Source of the DNA: Planctomycetota bacterium
GTDB taxonomy: Bacteria > Planctomycetota > Planctomycetia > JALXBF01
Direction: 5' to 3'
DNA: 64,000 bases
Assembly: GCA_026991575.1 (NCBI GenBank)
Contig: JALXBF010000069.1
Coordinates: 1-64,000 of the forward strand
The notes beneath the pieces were generated by a model. It was not told the DNA's origin, ran no database searches, and saw only the letters and a list, made by a program, of their open reading frames with translations. Of the stretch, positions 1 through 9,871 are shown piece by piece. The translations under genes and the position numbers were made by a program. Numbering within the stretch: the stretch's first letter is position 1; every line of letters starts with the position of its first letter.

Positions 1-246
1 GGCGTGTCCGCGGGGAGGCGCAGCTTTCACTGCGCGTGGTCTGGGACTGAGTCCGTAGGCAGCGCCCGCGGGCCCGCAGGCACCGGCCATTCCTGTCGTG
101 GACGTGGCCAGGGAGCGGTGCAGAGAGCAGCCCTAGGTAAGCCGAGAAATTTGTGGGGCAGACGGAGCCTTGCGCAGGCATCCGCAAGTGGTCCCGGGAC
201 CAATCGGTGAGCGCCGCGAGCGCAAACCAAGTGATGGCGAGCTAGC

Positions 247-1422
247 ATGGACTTAGGGCGAACGATAGCAGCGGTAGTATTCTTCCTTAGTTTCGTAACA
301 CTGGGCTACTCGTTCCTAGGATACCCGTTGCTGATGGCACTATTGGCATGGCTGAGGCCTCGGCCATGGGCGAGGGACGAGTCGATCGAGCCCAGGGTTT
401 CTGTGTTGGTATGTGCCCACAACGAGGAGGGGACAATCGGAGCGCGTATCGAGAACCTCTTATCCCAGGACTACCCACTCGAAAAGCTCCAGATCTTGGT
501 TGGATCCGACGGGTCAACTGATAGCACTGAATCGATCATCCGATCGTACGTGGGGCCCAACGTGACGGCTATCTGCAGGGCGCGCCAACGCGGCAAGTCC
601 CTTCTCCTGAACGAGCTTGCCGCGGTTGCGAGCGGTGAAATCCTGGTGTTTACAGACGCTAATACGAGGTTCGATTCGCACGCGATACGTAGGCTGGTTC
701 GGCACTTCGCTGATCCTGCCATCGGGTACGTGTCTGGCTATCAGGGTTACAGCGATACAGGATCGAGTGTCGGCCGCGCAGAAAGTCTGTACACGCGCTA
801 CGAGAACAGGCTCGCGGCGTGGGAGAGTGTTGTGTCAAGCCGCGTAGGCGCCGACGGCGCAATATTCGCCCTCAGGAAGGAGTTGTTTTGCCAGTTAGCT
901 GCGGACGATATCAACGATCTCGTTCTGCCGCTCGCAGCGGTGTTGGAGGGCTACCGCGGCGTCCATGACACCGAGGCACGAGCGTGGGAGACCACGACGG
1001 GCGACTTCGGAGCGGAGTTCTGGCGGCGAGTGCGTATCGCGAACCGTGGCTGGCGTGCTGTGTGGCGGATGAGAGCAGCGCTAGACCCGAGGCGCACGGG
1101 CATGTTCGCCCTCCAGTTGGCGTCACACCGTTTGCTACGGTGGCTGGGGGCCTACTTTGCAGTGGTGATGTTCATCGCAAACACCGCCCTGCTCGCGGGG
1201 CCACCGGTGTGGTGGGTTCCGTGGGTCGGTCAAGGTGTCTTCTACCTGGCGGCAGGACTGGCAGCGGTGCTTCCCCCCCTGCGCAGGCTTGCGCCATTCC
1301 GGCTGCCATACTACGTTTGCCTGATGTATCTGGGAGCGGCGGTCGGGGTGGCAACAGCTATGTGCGGGGTGCGGGTTGCAACGTGGCGACCGGTCCGAAC
1401 CGGGCCGGTCCCGCACGGGTGA
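247..1422 (+). CDS. Family 2 glycosyltransferase with C-terminal membrane helices
   Basis: ORF 391 aa; VSVLVCAHNEEGTIGARIENLLSQDYP, GSDGSTDST, TDANT and GADGAIFALRKEL are GT2 (GT-A) motifs; hydrophobic C-terminus. Confidence 0.88.
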   Translation: MDLGRTIAAVVFFLSFVTLGYSFLGYPLLMALLAWLRPRPWARDESIEPRVSVLVCAHNEEGTIGARIENLLSQDYPLEKLQILVGSDGSTDSTESIIRSYVGPNVTAICRARQRGKSLLLNELAAVASGEILVFTDANTRFDSHAIRRLVRHFADPAIGYVSGYQGYSDTGSSVGRAESLYTRYENRLAAWESVVSSRVGADGAIFALRKELFCQLAADDINDLVLPLAAVLEGYRGVHDTEARAWETTTGDFGAEFWRRVRIANRGWRAVWRMRAALDPRRTGMFALQLASHRLLRWLGAYFAVVMFIANTALLAGPPVWWVPWVGQGVFYLAAGLAAVLPPLRRLAPFRLPYYVCLMYLGAAVGVATAMCGVRVATWRPVRTGPVPHG

Positions 1423-2104
1423 CGGACGTGGAACGGTCGCCGGGGCGAGGAACGAGCGCTTGCTCGAAGAGGCGCCGAAGCAGCCCGGCCGGACTGGACA
1501 CTTGTGCTGCCGCGATCCGACGACGATGTGGGACAGCTAGGTTGCCCCGGCGGTTGCTGGACTAACCGCGAAGGAACGCGAATCCCTTGCAGAAGTGCGC
1601 AAAGCTATCCGGTGTCGGACGGATCCGTGTGCTAGGGCTTTGAGAGGGTCTGGGAGAAGAATGAGCGCTCGGGACAATTGAGGTGCCAGGCGGCAGCGAC
1701 GAGCGCCTTCTTCCTAGTCCTGCCTCTGCCCTGGTGGCTCAGCCGGAGGGGAACGATCGCAGCTCGTCGGGCCGTCTCGGTAAGACCAGGTGGGCGGCAA
1801 GAGATTGGGAAAAGTGGGGCGAGTGGCCACCGGCGCGAAGGCAGGTGAGCGTATTCCTGGTCCCTTTCAGTTGCTCGATCCGGCCGTGGGTGGTGCCCTC
1901 GTGCTGTGTCCTTCCAATTGCTGTGACCGCCTTCGGTTATCAGCGATTCTGGTTTCACGCCACGTGATTCCATTGGCGCAGTCAATGCTTCCTGCACCAA
2001 CTGGATAGGTGTGACTGCCCGTCCAAGCATGGAGCGGGACCTAGTGCGGCCTGCAAAGCAGGTGCCGCGACGCGAGCCCGATGAGAACGTCTTCCAAATA
2101 CGGC

Positions 2105-3736
2105 ATGACCCGCGCAATGGCCTTTGCACTGCGACATCTTGGGCTAGCGCTTTGCCTCGCCGCAGCAGTTACCATCCGCTTGGCTCTGTTTTCTGGGTTT
2201 CAGGGACATGATGATCGGAACTATCTGTACTATGCGCTGATGTTCGCGCGCACGGGTGAACCAGACAGAGCATACCTAACCCCTTGGGCAGGTCGCATTG
2301 GAGCATGGCTGCCTCTCGCTGCTGCATTGACAGTTGGCGATGGCTTTACGCTCAGTTGGTATTCGCTGTGCTGCTCGGTCGTAAACGTCATCATTGCATA
2401 CGCGCTTGGTTGGCACCTCGCTCGCCGTCGCGCTGTAGCAGTCGCCGCAGCACTTCTTGTGGCCTGCTATCCGCTCGACGTAATATTTGGGACGGCTCCC
2501 TACGTGGATGTGCCCCATGGCCTGTGGTGTACTGCCTCCTTGTTGTTGCTATGGTTATCGTTCGCCAGGCGCAAAACCTGCCTGGCGGTAGGCGCGGGAC
2601 TAAGCGCTGGGATCGCATGGCTCCACAAGGAAACGGCAGTGTTGCTCATTCCAGCAGCCTTCGTGCTTTGGTGGAAAATGGGACGGCAGGTGCGGCTAGG
2701 CCTCGCCGCGTGCGCCGCGGGAATGGCGGTCGTCGCTGCTGAAGGTGCTTTTTGGGCAAGCTACGGGGAGAGCCCGCTACACCGTTTCGAGACGATCTTG
2801 ACAGAGAGCGTGGCTGACCGGGACCCCGGGGGGAAAGCCCCGGCCATCGTGCGGGCGTGGATCCTTGGCCGTGGCGTGCGCCCGGTACCTCGCATCGTTG
2901 AGCCGTTCGTCATGGTTGTGACGCACCATGAGTTTGCTGTGCACTTCCTGGTCGGACTGGTGGGCCTTGTCTGGGGGTGCCGGCACCAATGCGGGCTCAC
3001 ATCGTCGCTAGCCGTCAGTGCGCTTGCCCTGGTGCTGACCGTTGCGTACCTGCCGGTCTTCCCGCCGTGGCCTCTCCTTTGCATGCCCCGGTACTACACA
3101 GTTGTCACTCCGATAGCGTGTGCATTCGCGGCGGCGTGGATGTACCGGATGGGCGTGCGGTGGCGGTGGGCGCTTGTTGCTGGGTGTGTCGCTGTCGCTA
3201 TGCTGTGCCTTGGCGTCGACGGCAGCCGCTACAAGTTGGCGAGCGAGAAGGGACTTCTTCAGATGGTGCGGCGGTATCCGAGCGTGGCGTTTTATGCACA
3301 TCCGCAGACGGTCTGGCGGGTGGCGGTGATCAACGGACTTGCCCTTCCGCCTAACCTCGGGGTTCACTCGCTGACAAGTAGCCGGCACGCGAACTCGTAT
3401 GTCACGGCGACGAACGCGTGGCCAAGCCTACCAAAGCTCGACGACACAGACGACCAGGCGTTGGAGCATGCCGTCGTATGCGTAGCGGGCAAGCGCAAGT
3501 TGAGGCGGATACTGAAGAAAGATCCGACGCTTAGAGTAGTCGCTGACATAGACCGTCCACTCCCGTTGATCGGACGCGCATTGAGGGAGGGTTGGGTACA
3601 CCCGTGGCTGAGGGACGCAGTGATGGAGCGTCTACGTGCAAGCGCCGGCGGGTCCCTCTTTCTGCTCCGACGGACGCCGCAGGCAGAACCAGCTCACTCG
3701 CAGTCGGCTGCAGCAGGAGATCCGGCCGGTGGCTAG
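2105..3736 (+). CDS. Polytopic membrane protein, GT-C / ArnT-PMT-like glycosyltransferase
   Basis: ORF 2081-3736, likely start at Met 2105; many hydrophobic segments, GHDDRNYLYYALMF acidic loop near the N-terminus, HKETA motif typical of GT39-like proteins. Confidence 0.65.
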   Translation: MTRAMAFALRHLGLALCLAAAVTIRLALFSGFQGHDDRNYLYYALMFARTGEPDRAYLTPWAGRIGAWLPLAAALTVGDGFTLSWYSLCCSVVNVIIAYALGWHLARRRAVAVAAALLVACYPLDVIFGTAPYVDVPHGLWCTASLLLLWLSFARRKTCLAVGAGLSAGIAWLHKETAVLLIPAAFVLWWKMGRQVRLGLAACAAGMAVVAAEGAFWASYGESPLHRFETILTESVADRDPGGKAPAIVRAWILGRGVRPVPRIVEPFVMVVTHHEFAVHFLVGLVGLVWGCRHQCGLTSSLAVSALALVLTVAYLPVFPPWPLLCMPRYYTVVTPIACAFAAAWMYRMGVRWRWALVAGCVAVAMLCLGVDGSRYKLASEKGLLQMVRRYPSVAFYAHPQTVWRVAVINGLALPPNLGVHSLTSSRHANSYVTATNAWPSLPKLDDTDDQALEHAVVCVAGKRKLRRILKKDPTLRVVADIDRPLPLIGRALREGWVHPWLRDAVMERLRASAGGSLFLLRRTPQAEPAHSQSAAAGDPAGG

Positions 3737-4640
3737 AGAGGGGGGGCTGCACGAGCGGAAGCCTAGCTGGGGTGCGGCCGGCGGTATCCTGAAAGCGCGC
3801 GGGCGCGCGCATGCCGCGCGAAACAGGCCAGCGAAGTGCCCTCTGTGCACTGTCCGCCATGGTCAATACGGCTCTAGCGACCGGGGCCTGATGGATTCGG
3901 ACGGGATCCCTTGACACTGGGTGAGGTCTGGGCAGTGGGGGATGGGGTGTTGTCCTCCGCCGTCGCTACGGGACGCGCCTCACAGGGTTAAGGGGCGCCG
4001 TCGGCGATGCGCGAATGGAAGTTCATGCAACGACGCTGGTACTCGCTGTTGTGTGAGGTCGAGGGAGCGAGCGACGTTAGCAGCCTGCTGCAGCAGGCTT
4101 GGTTACGTCGGTGCTCAGGATCCCTGAGGTGGGACCTGGCGTGCGCGAACGCAGCGGCGGAGAGGCGCGGCGGTTACCCTGGAGCGAATCGCATCGTTAG
4201 GCTGGCGACGCAGGGTTCCAGCCAGAAGCATCCGGACGAACCGTGGGAGGGGCGCCGTTGTCGGATGGAGCCGAGGGCACTAGCCGCAAAGCTGGCCGCC
4301 CGGTGCGGCAGGCAGCGTTGCCGAGGCCGATGGCGATAGCCCAGGACTGAACTCCCTGGACGGGGAAACGCCTCGTTCGAGTCGTGCTGGATCGTTTGTG
4401 GCACGGCCGGCGATAGCAACGGTATCGCGGTACCTCCCCAACTGCGTATTCCTCCGGCATGCACGGAACGGGTGTGAGGTGAAGCCCGGGTCGAACGCCG
4501 GCGCCGTAGATCACGTCCGGCGCCTCGACGTAACCGTTCACGGGGCGCAGACGGGTGGCGCGGGGCCAGGAACGAGGTGAGGTTGAGCGGCGTGGGTAGT
4601 GCTTGATGGGTATTGGTAGATATAGAGGTAGTCAGTGGCG

Positions 4641-4910
4641 TCAGGTGGCAGGTTCGGGAAGAAGCCGGGGAGGCTGTCTTCCTTGGCGATAGGCAAGCAG
4701 TGCTTCCGTGAGGAAGGTTCGGATACAGCGGCCAATTTGTCGGCACGTCTCGGCGATGCTCAGCAGCCGTTCTGTGCAGCGAGCACCAGATTCGGTGTCG
4801 TTACCGAAGCTGATCTTCTGGTAGCTTGGCCAGCCCGGAACGGGGGAAGTGCGAATGTTGCGGATGAGAGCGAACTGTGCCCAGACGCGATAGTGGCTCG
4901 GTGGTCACGG
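4641..4910 (-). pseudogene. Decayed IS66-family transposase C-terminal fragment
   Basis: Minus-strand translation without a Met start: RVWAQFALIRNI...YQKISFGNDTESGARCTERLLSIAETCRQIGRCIRTFLTEALLAYRQGRQPPRLLPEPAT*, which resembles the IS66 transposase C-terminus (RKISFGxxSExGxRFxERxLTxxxTCRQQGR...LLP); upstream frame is broken. Confidence 0.6.
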
Positions 4911-5297
4911 TCGACGAGTCCGAAAGCTTGGCACCGACGAGCATGTGAGGCCTTCCCGTCCGGACATGCGAATCGGCAGTTCCTCAGGATGCAACGTCGC
5001 CGCAAAGTTGGGGAACTCTTGCCATTGCTCCAGGGGCAATTGGAGCACCGGCGTCGGAACAACCAGCGGATTCACTTCATGCTGAACAACGCCGCGTTCC
5101 ACGAGTCGCAGCCCTTGCACGAGTGCGTCCCGAAAAAGACTGACTGATTGATGCGTTGGTTCCTAGAGTTGTCCCGAGGTGACTCGAAGCGGTTGGAGGG
5201 GACCTAGCAGACCCCTTCCGTAGCAGCCATTGCCCCGCATAGTGTGCGGTTTCGCACTTTTGGATTCGATTGGTTACTGTAGCCGTGTGCCCTTCTG

Positions 5298-6677
5298 ATG
5301 ATGATTTCTGACTCGTTACCGATCACGGGTGCTGAGCGAGTGGTGCTGCACGGTCGAGCCCTGCTGGACGAGGGCGACGGGGAAGTCCAGTCAGCTAGTT
5401 CTCGCGGGGTTGGCTTGCGAGGAGAGAGTGTTTCCTTTCGCGTAGTCTCGATGAGCTGCTCGTTTCCAAGCAGGGTGACGCCAATCCCCGGGACGTTCGT
5501 GGCGGAGCGCATCAGTGCCGTCAACAGGTGGACTCGGGCGGCGTGCACAGTGATAGCGCCGACGCCGTATTTCCCACCCATTAACATCCACCGTAGATGG
5601 TATATACACGCCATCCAACCTGTGCGTGACTGCGTAAAGGGTGTATGTGTCATAAGGCCGCGGTTCTTGCACATTCCGCGAGTAGGCATCATCCACCAAG
5701 CACGCGCGATCGCTCAAGCCGCGGCTCCGCTGGTTGCTGGCCTCGCGCGGACGGGGCTGCCCTGTATCCTGGACGCACATTTCGTGTACCCAACGGGCGC
5801 GGCGGCAGCAAGGCTTGCCCGGCGCTATGGGCTGCCGCTGGTCATTACCGGACGAGGAGAAGACATAATCGAGATGGTAGAACATCCCCTGCTGCGACGG
5901 GAAATCACGACGGCACTTTGTACAGCGGACGCAGCTATAGCTGTAAGCCACGATATCGGCTACCGAATGCGCAGGTTGGTCGGGGAGCGTGTGCCGGTCT
6001 ACGTCATTCCTAATGGTGTCGATACAGCCCGGTTCGCCCCGCGCGATCCGAGGATGGCGCGGTGCCAGCTGGGCTTGCCTCAGGGTGGTCGGCTAGTTGT
6101 TACAGTTGGATATCGTATTGCTCTCAAGGGGCACGATATCGTGATCCGTGCACTGGCGCGGCTGGTGCGTGCGGGGCAAGACGTTGCTCTCTGTATCGTA
6201 GGCGGCCAGGCTAGCTGGGAGCCAGACACGCTGCCGTTGCTGGAGCGCGTTGCTCGGGAGGAGGGCGTGCGTGAACGTGTCATTTTCGCCGGGGCACAGC
6301 CTCCGGAGGCACTGCCTCTGTGGTACGGCGCGGGCGATGTGTTCTGCCTGGCAACTCGCCGCGAAGGCTGCCCTAACGTCGTGCTGGAAGCATTGGCGTG
6401 CGGCCGCCCTGTGGTTGCAACCGCGGTGGGCGAGATTCCGCGCCTGGTGCAAGATGGGGTAAACGGCTTCGTGGTGCCCGAACGATCGGTGGAAGCGTTC
6501 GCAGCCGCTCTCGAGAGGGCACTACAACAAAGGTGGTCCGCCCAGGAGGTGCGCAGTACGATCGTCGCACGCACGTGGCGGTCGGTCGCACTCGAGGTTG
6601 AGAGTGTTTTCCTCGACGTTCTGCGTCGGCGCGGCCGGCGGTTGAATGGGAAGCCTGCTGGCGCTACGGAGATATAA
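5298..6677 (+). CDS. Family 4 glycosyltransferase
   Basis: ORF 459 aa; true start probably ~5451 (MSCSFPSRVTPIPGTFVAERI); IPNGVDTARFAP, GRLVVTVGYRIALKGHDIVIRA and REGCPNVVLEALACGRPVVATAVGEIPRLV are GT4 motifs. Confidence 0.88.
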   Translation: MMISDSLPITGAERVVLHGRALLDEGDGEVQSASSRGVGLRGESVSFRVVSMSCSFPSRVTPIPGTFVAERISAVNRWTRAACTVIAPTPYFPPINIHRRWYIHAIQPVRDCVKGVCVIRPRFLHIPRVGIIHQARAIAQAAAPLVAGLARTGLPCILDAHFVYPTGAAAARLARRYGLPLVITGRGEDIIEMVEHPLLRREITTALCTADAAIAVSHDIGYRMRRLVGERVPVYVIPNGVDTARFAPRDPRMARCQLGLPQGGRLVVTVGYRIALKGHDIVIRALARLVRAGQDVALCIVGGQASWEPDTLPLLERVAREEGVRERVIFAGAQPPEALPLWYGAGDVFCLATRREGCPNVVLEALACGRPVVATAVGEIPRLVQDGVNGFVVPERSVEAFAAALERALQQRWSAQEVRSTIVARTWRSVALEVESVFLDVLRRRGRRLNGKPAGATEI

Positions 6678-6807
6678 CGCTCAAGAGGGAGTGGCTTCAC
6701 CTCGAGAAGACGGCACGCAGCAAAGTAGTGGCGCGAGCCAGGTAGCGGACTGTGACGTTTCACACCGTCGCATCCCGGGTTGGCAGGTAGCGGGACCGGA
6801 AAGGACA

Positions 6808-9015
6808 ATGGCCGAGCAGGTTTTTCTCCAAAAGAGGCTGTTGGGGGGCAGCACCGTCCGGGTTATTCGGGTGCCGCAGCCGAGTGTGGATGAGTGCGAT
6901 GTCCTAATCCGTGTGCGGTTTTCTCTGATTAGCACTGGAACAGAATTAGCCGCGGCACGAAGGGGAGCAGCAGAGGCCATTGCTGCACGCATTCGGGACC
7001 AGACCCAGCGAGCGGAGGCGCTGCGCTTGGTCCGGCGCATGGGAATCAGGGGTACACTGGGCGTTGTGCGCGAGAAACTGCTGGCTCGTGACCCGACAGG
7101 ATATTCTGGCTGCGGTACTGTTGTAGCGGTTGGCTCACGCGTGGACGGCGTAGCGGTAGGGGATCTGGTCGCGTACGCTGGAAGCCCCCATGCGAGCACG
7201 GTGCGTGCGGGCAAGAATCTCGTGGTGCGGGTTCCACCCGGAGTGCAGCCGGATGATGCCGCAGCAGTGGCGGTAGGCGCCATTGCATTGCACGCGGTAC
7301 GCCGTGCAGAGATCCAAGTGGGCGATGTGGTTGCTGTGTTCGGGCTGGGTCTGGTAGGGCAGTTGGTTGCTCAGATAGCGCGTGCGGCCGGTGCGTACGT
7401 GCTAGGCATCGACCCGCTGCCCGAGCGGCGGAGCCTCGCTCAGAAGCTCGGTGCTTCCGCCGTCAGCCCGCCCCATGCAGTGCACCCGTTACAGAGCACA
7501 AATCTACCGACCAAAGCCGTCGACAAGGCGATTGTATGCGCCGCAGGCGGGGGCAGCGACATCTATGCCAAAGCAGCTGCTATCCTCCGGGACCGTGGCA
7601 CCATCGTGGCTGTTGGTGCCGTTCCGCTGGAACTGCCTCGAGAGCTCTTCTACTACAAGGAGATAGACCTCCGCCTCTCTCGCTCCTACGGCCCGGGCCG
7701 GTACGACCCGTCCTATGAGCAGCACGGGATTTCCTACCCCCGAGGGTACATACGCTGGACCGAGCGCGAGAACATGGCCGAATTCCTTCGGCTTGTGGCT
7801 ACCGGAAAGGTCCAAGTTCGCCCGCTCGTTGCGCGAACCTTCAAAGTATCCGAGGCCGCAGCCGCATATGAGTTCCTGCAGCGGGCCACACCTAGACCGG
7901 TGGCCGTCCTGCTCGACTTTATGGACGCCGAAGCACATTCGCGGCACAGCTCTGGCCCGCGTCTGGACGGGTCGATCTCGCAGCGTGCGGAGACCGGACG
8001 TATATGCGTTGGTATCGTCGGGGCATCCCATATCGTACGACGTATCCACCTGCCGAATATGGCCCGGCACCCCCGTGTGACGGTACGCAAGCTCTTGTCC
8101 ACTACCCCCGAAGCCTATGCGCAGCTAATAGGGAGGCTTACGCAGGGCGTGGAATTGATATCAGACGCACGCGAGCTGCTCGAGGATCGAGACATTAACG
8201 TGATACTAGTAGCCAACCGAGATAAGCAACACGCTGGCTGGGTCCTGCGGGCTGTTGAACATGGCAAACACGTCTACTGTGAGAAGCCCATCGCGACCAG
8301 CTGCGAGGAGTGCTTGCGACTACTGAGCGCGCTCGAATCGAGCACCGTCAAATGCACGGTTGGGTTCAACCGACGATGTGCGCCGTTGGCCCAGGAAGCT
8401 GTGCGCCGGTTCCAAGAGGCGGCCGATCGACCACTGCTGGTCGAGTACGTGGTGTGCACAGGCGGGCTGGCGCGAGACCGTTGGATCTTTGACCCCCGGT
8501 GGGGAGCGGGACCGATCGTCGGAGAAGCGTGCCATTTCATCGATTTTGCGCGCTGGGTATTCGACGCTAATCCTGTGGTCGTGAGCGGGACGCGGCTAGG
8601 CGAGCCAGTACCCGACCACCTCGTGCAGGACCTTTTCGTACAGCTGCACTTTCCAGAGGGCCGGTCCGCCACCATCAGATATTGCAGCGAGAGCCCAGGC
8701 GATTTTGCGAAAGAGAGGGTCGTGTTGCGCGGGGAAAGGACCGTTGTGGAGATCCGCGACTTCGAGTCCCTCAGAGTGTTGGCTCCAGAGAGACTCGAGA
8801 AGACGCTGCGAGTCCAGGACAAGGGTCACGGAGCGTTCCTGGCTGCATTCGTCGACGCGGTGGCTGGGTCGGGTCCGTTAGTGTGCAACTGGGAGGACGG
8901 GCTTTGGGCAAGCGTGCTAGCGCTACTGGCATTGCGCTCCGCAAGACTCGGGTACCCGATCGGTGTTCCAGGAGACTTGCGCGGGGCGATCGAGCAGGTG
9001 CACCGGTTGTCGTAG
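6808..9015 (+). CDS. Bi-domain oxidoreductase: zinc-type alcohol dehydrogenase fused to Gfo/Idh/MocA
   Basis: ORF 6646-9015, likely start Met 6808 (MAEQVFLQKRLLGG); MDR domain with FSLISTGTELA and VFGLGLVGQLVAQIARAAGAYVLGID; then ICVGIVGASHIVRRIHLPNMARHP and KHVYCEKPIATSCEECLRLL typical of Gfo/Idh/MocA. Confidence 0.88.
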   Translation: MAEQVFLQKRLLGGSTVRVIRVPQPSVDECDVLIRVRFSLISTGTELAAARRGAAEAIAARIRDQTQRAEALRLVRRMGIRGTLGVVREKLLARDPTGYSGCGTVVAVGSRVDGVAVGDLVAYAGSPHASTVRAGKNLVVRVPPGVQPDDAAAVAVGAIALHAVRRAEIQVGDVVAVFGLGLVGQLVAQIARAAGAYVLGIDPLPERRSLAQKLGASAVSPPHAVHPLQSTNLPTKAVDKAIVCAAGGGSDIYAKAAAILRDRGTIVAVGAVPLELPRELFYYKEIDLRLSRSYGPGRYDPSYEQHGISYPRGYIRWTERENMAEFLRLVATGKVQVRPLVARTFKVSEAAAAYEFLQRATPRPVAVLLDFMDAEAHSRHSSGPRLDGSISQRAETGRICVGIVGASHIVRRIHLPNMARHPRVTVRKLLSTTPEAYAQLIGRLTQGVELISDARELLEDRDINVILVANRDKQHAGWVLRAVEHGKHVYCEKPIATSCEECLRLLSALESSTVKCTVGFNRRCAPLAQEAVRRFQEAADRPLLVEYVVCTGGLARDRWIFDPRWGAGPIVGEACHFIDFARWVFDANPVVVSGTRLGEPVPDHLVQDLFVQLHFPEGRSATIRYCSESPGDFAKERVVLRGERTVVEIRDFESLRVLAPERLEKTLRVQDKGHGAFLAAFVDAVAGSGPLVCNWEDGLWASVLALLALRSARLGYPIGVPGDLRGAIEQVHRLS

Positions 9016-9088
9016 TGTTGCAGGGACGCGCAAGAGGTCTGCCGGGAAAGGGGGATGTACGAGCCGGACATGGTAAAGAGGTGCAAGC

Positions 9089-9871
9089 ATGTCCTTAGCT
9101 AGGTACGCCGCCAAGTACAGAATTTATGGGCACCGATATGAACGCGACCGGTACGCCGCACCGCACATGCAGGCCTATCAAAAGACTCGGTCAGACACCA
9201 TTATCACATCCATCCAGCGGCTCGGTCATCAGAATGGAGCTCGGCGGATAGTGGAGGTCGGATGTGGAACAGGGATCGTGCTGCGCGATCTAGCGGCCGC
9301 CTTCCCGGATTGGGAGATCATCGGTATCGACGCCTCACGCACAATGCTGGATCAAGCGCGGCGGCGAACAGCAGCGCTGCCTAATGTGCGGCTCGTGGTC
9401 GGCTCTGCCGACGCCGTGCCTCTGCCGGACAGCTCGGTGGATGCGATTGTGGCTGTGCGATTCATGCATCTATTCCGGCCTTCAGGGCGGAAGCGGCTGG
9501 TGGGGGAATTCCGCCGTCTTCTGCGGGACGGGGGGATGCTACTGCTCGAGTTCTACAATCGGCCGGTTCACATGCTGAGGTATATTCTTCTAATGCTTTG
9601 CATGAGGAGGCCGCCTAGCACCTACCAGCACCATTATCCAACGCGACGGGAGATCGTGTCGTTGCTCGGGGGAGAAGTCCGGTTCGTACCGGTGAGGGCC
9701 GCGGGATCGCGTCTGTGGCACGCCCTGGGTGGCGATAAGGGCGTGCAGATGTGGCTCGAGACTTGTCGGACCGTGCCCGGTGGCTGGCTATTCGTAGACG
9801 AGTATATTGCTGTGTCCGGACAACATAATGGCTCGGGAGAGGCTGGCACAGCTCGGCCGACCGTTCGCTAA
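9089..9871 (+). CDS. Class I SAM-dependent methyltransferase
   Basis: ORF 260 aa; IVEVGCGTGIVLRDLAAAFPDWEIIGIDAS, LVVGSADAVPLPDSSVDAIVAVRFMHLF. Confidence 0.85.
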   Translation: MSLARYAAKYRIYGHRYERDRYAAPHMQAYQKTRSDTIITSIQRLGHQNGARRIVEVGCGTGIVLRDLAAAFPDWEIIGIDASRTMLDQARRRTAALPNVRLVVGSADAVPLPDSSVDAIVAVRFMHLFRPSGRKRLVGEFRRLLRDGGMLLLEFYNRPVHMLRYILLMLCMRRPPSTYQHHYPTRREIVSLLGGEVRFVPVRAAGSRLWHALGGDKGVQMWLETCRTVPGGWLFVDEYIAVSGQHNGSGEAGTARPTVR

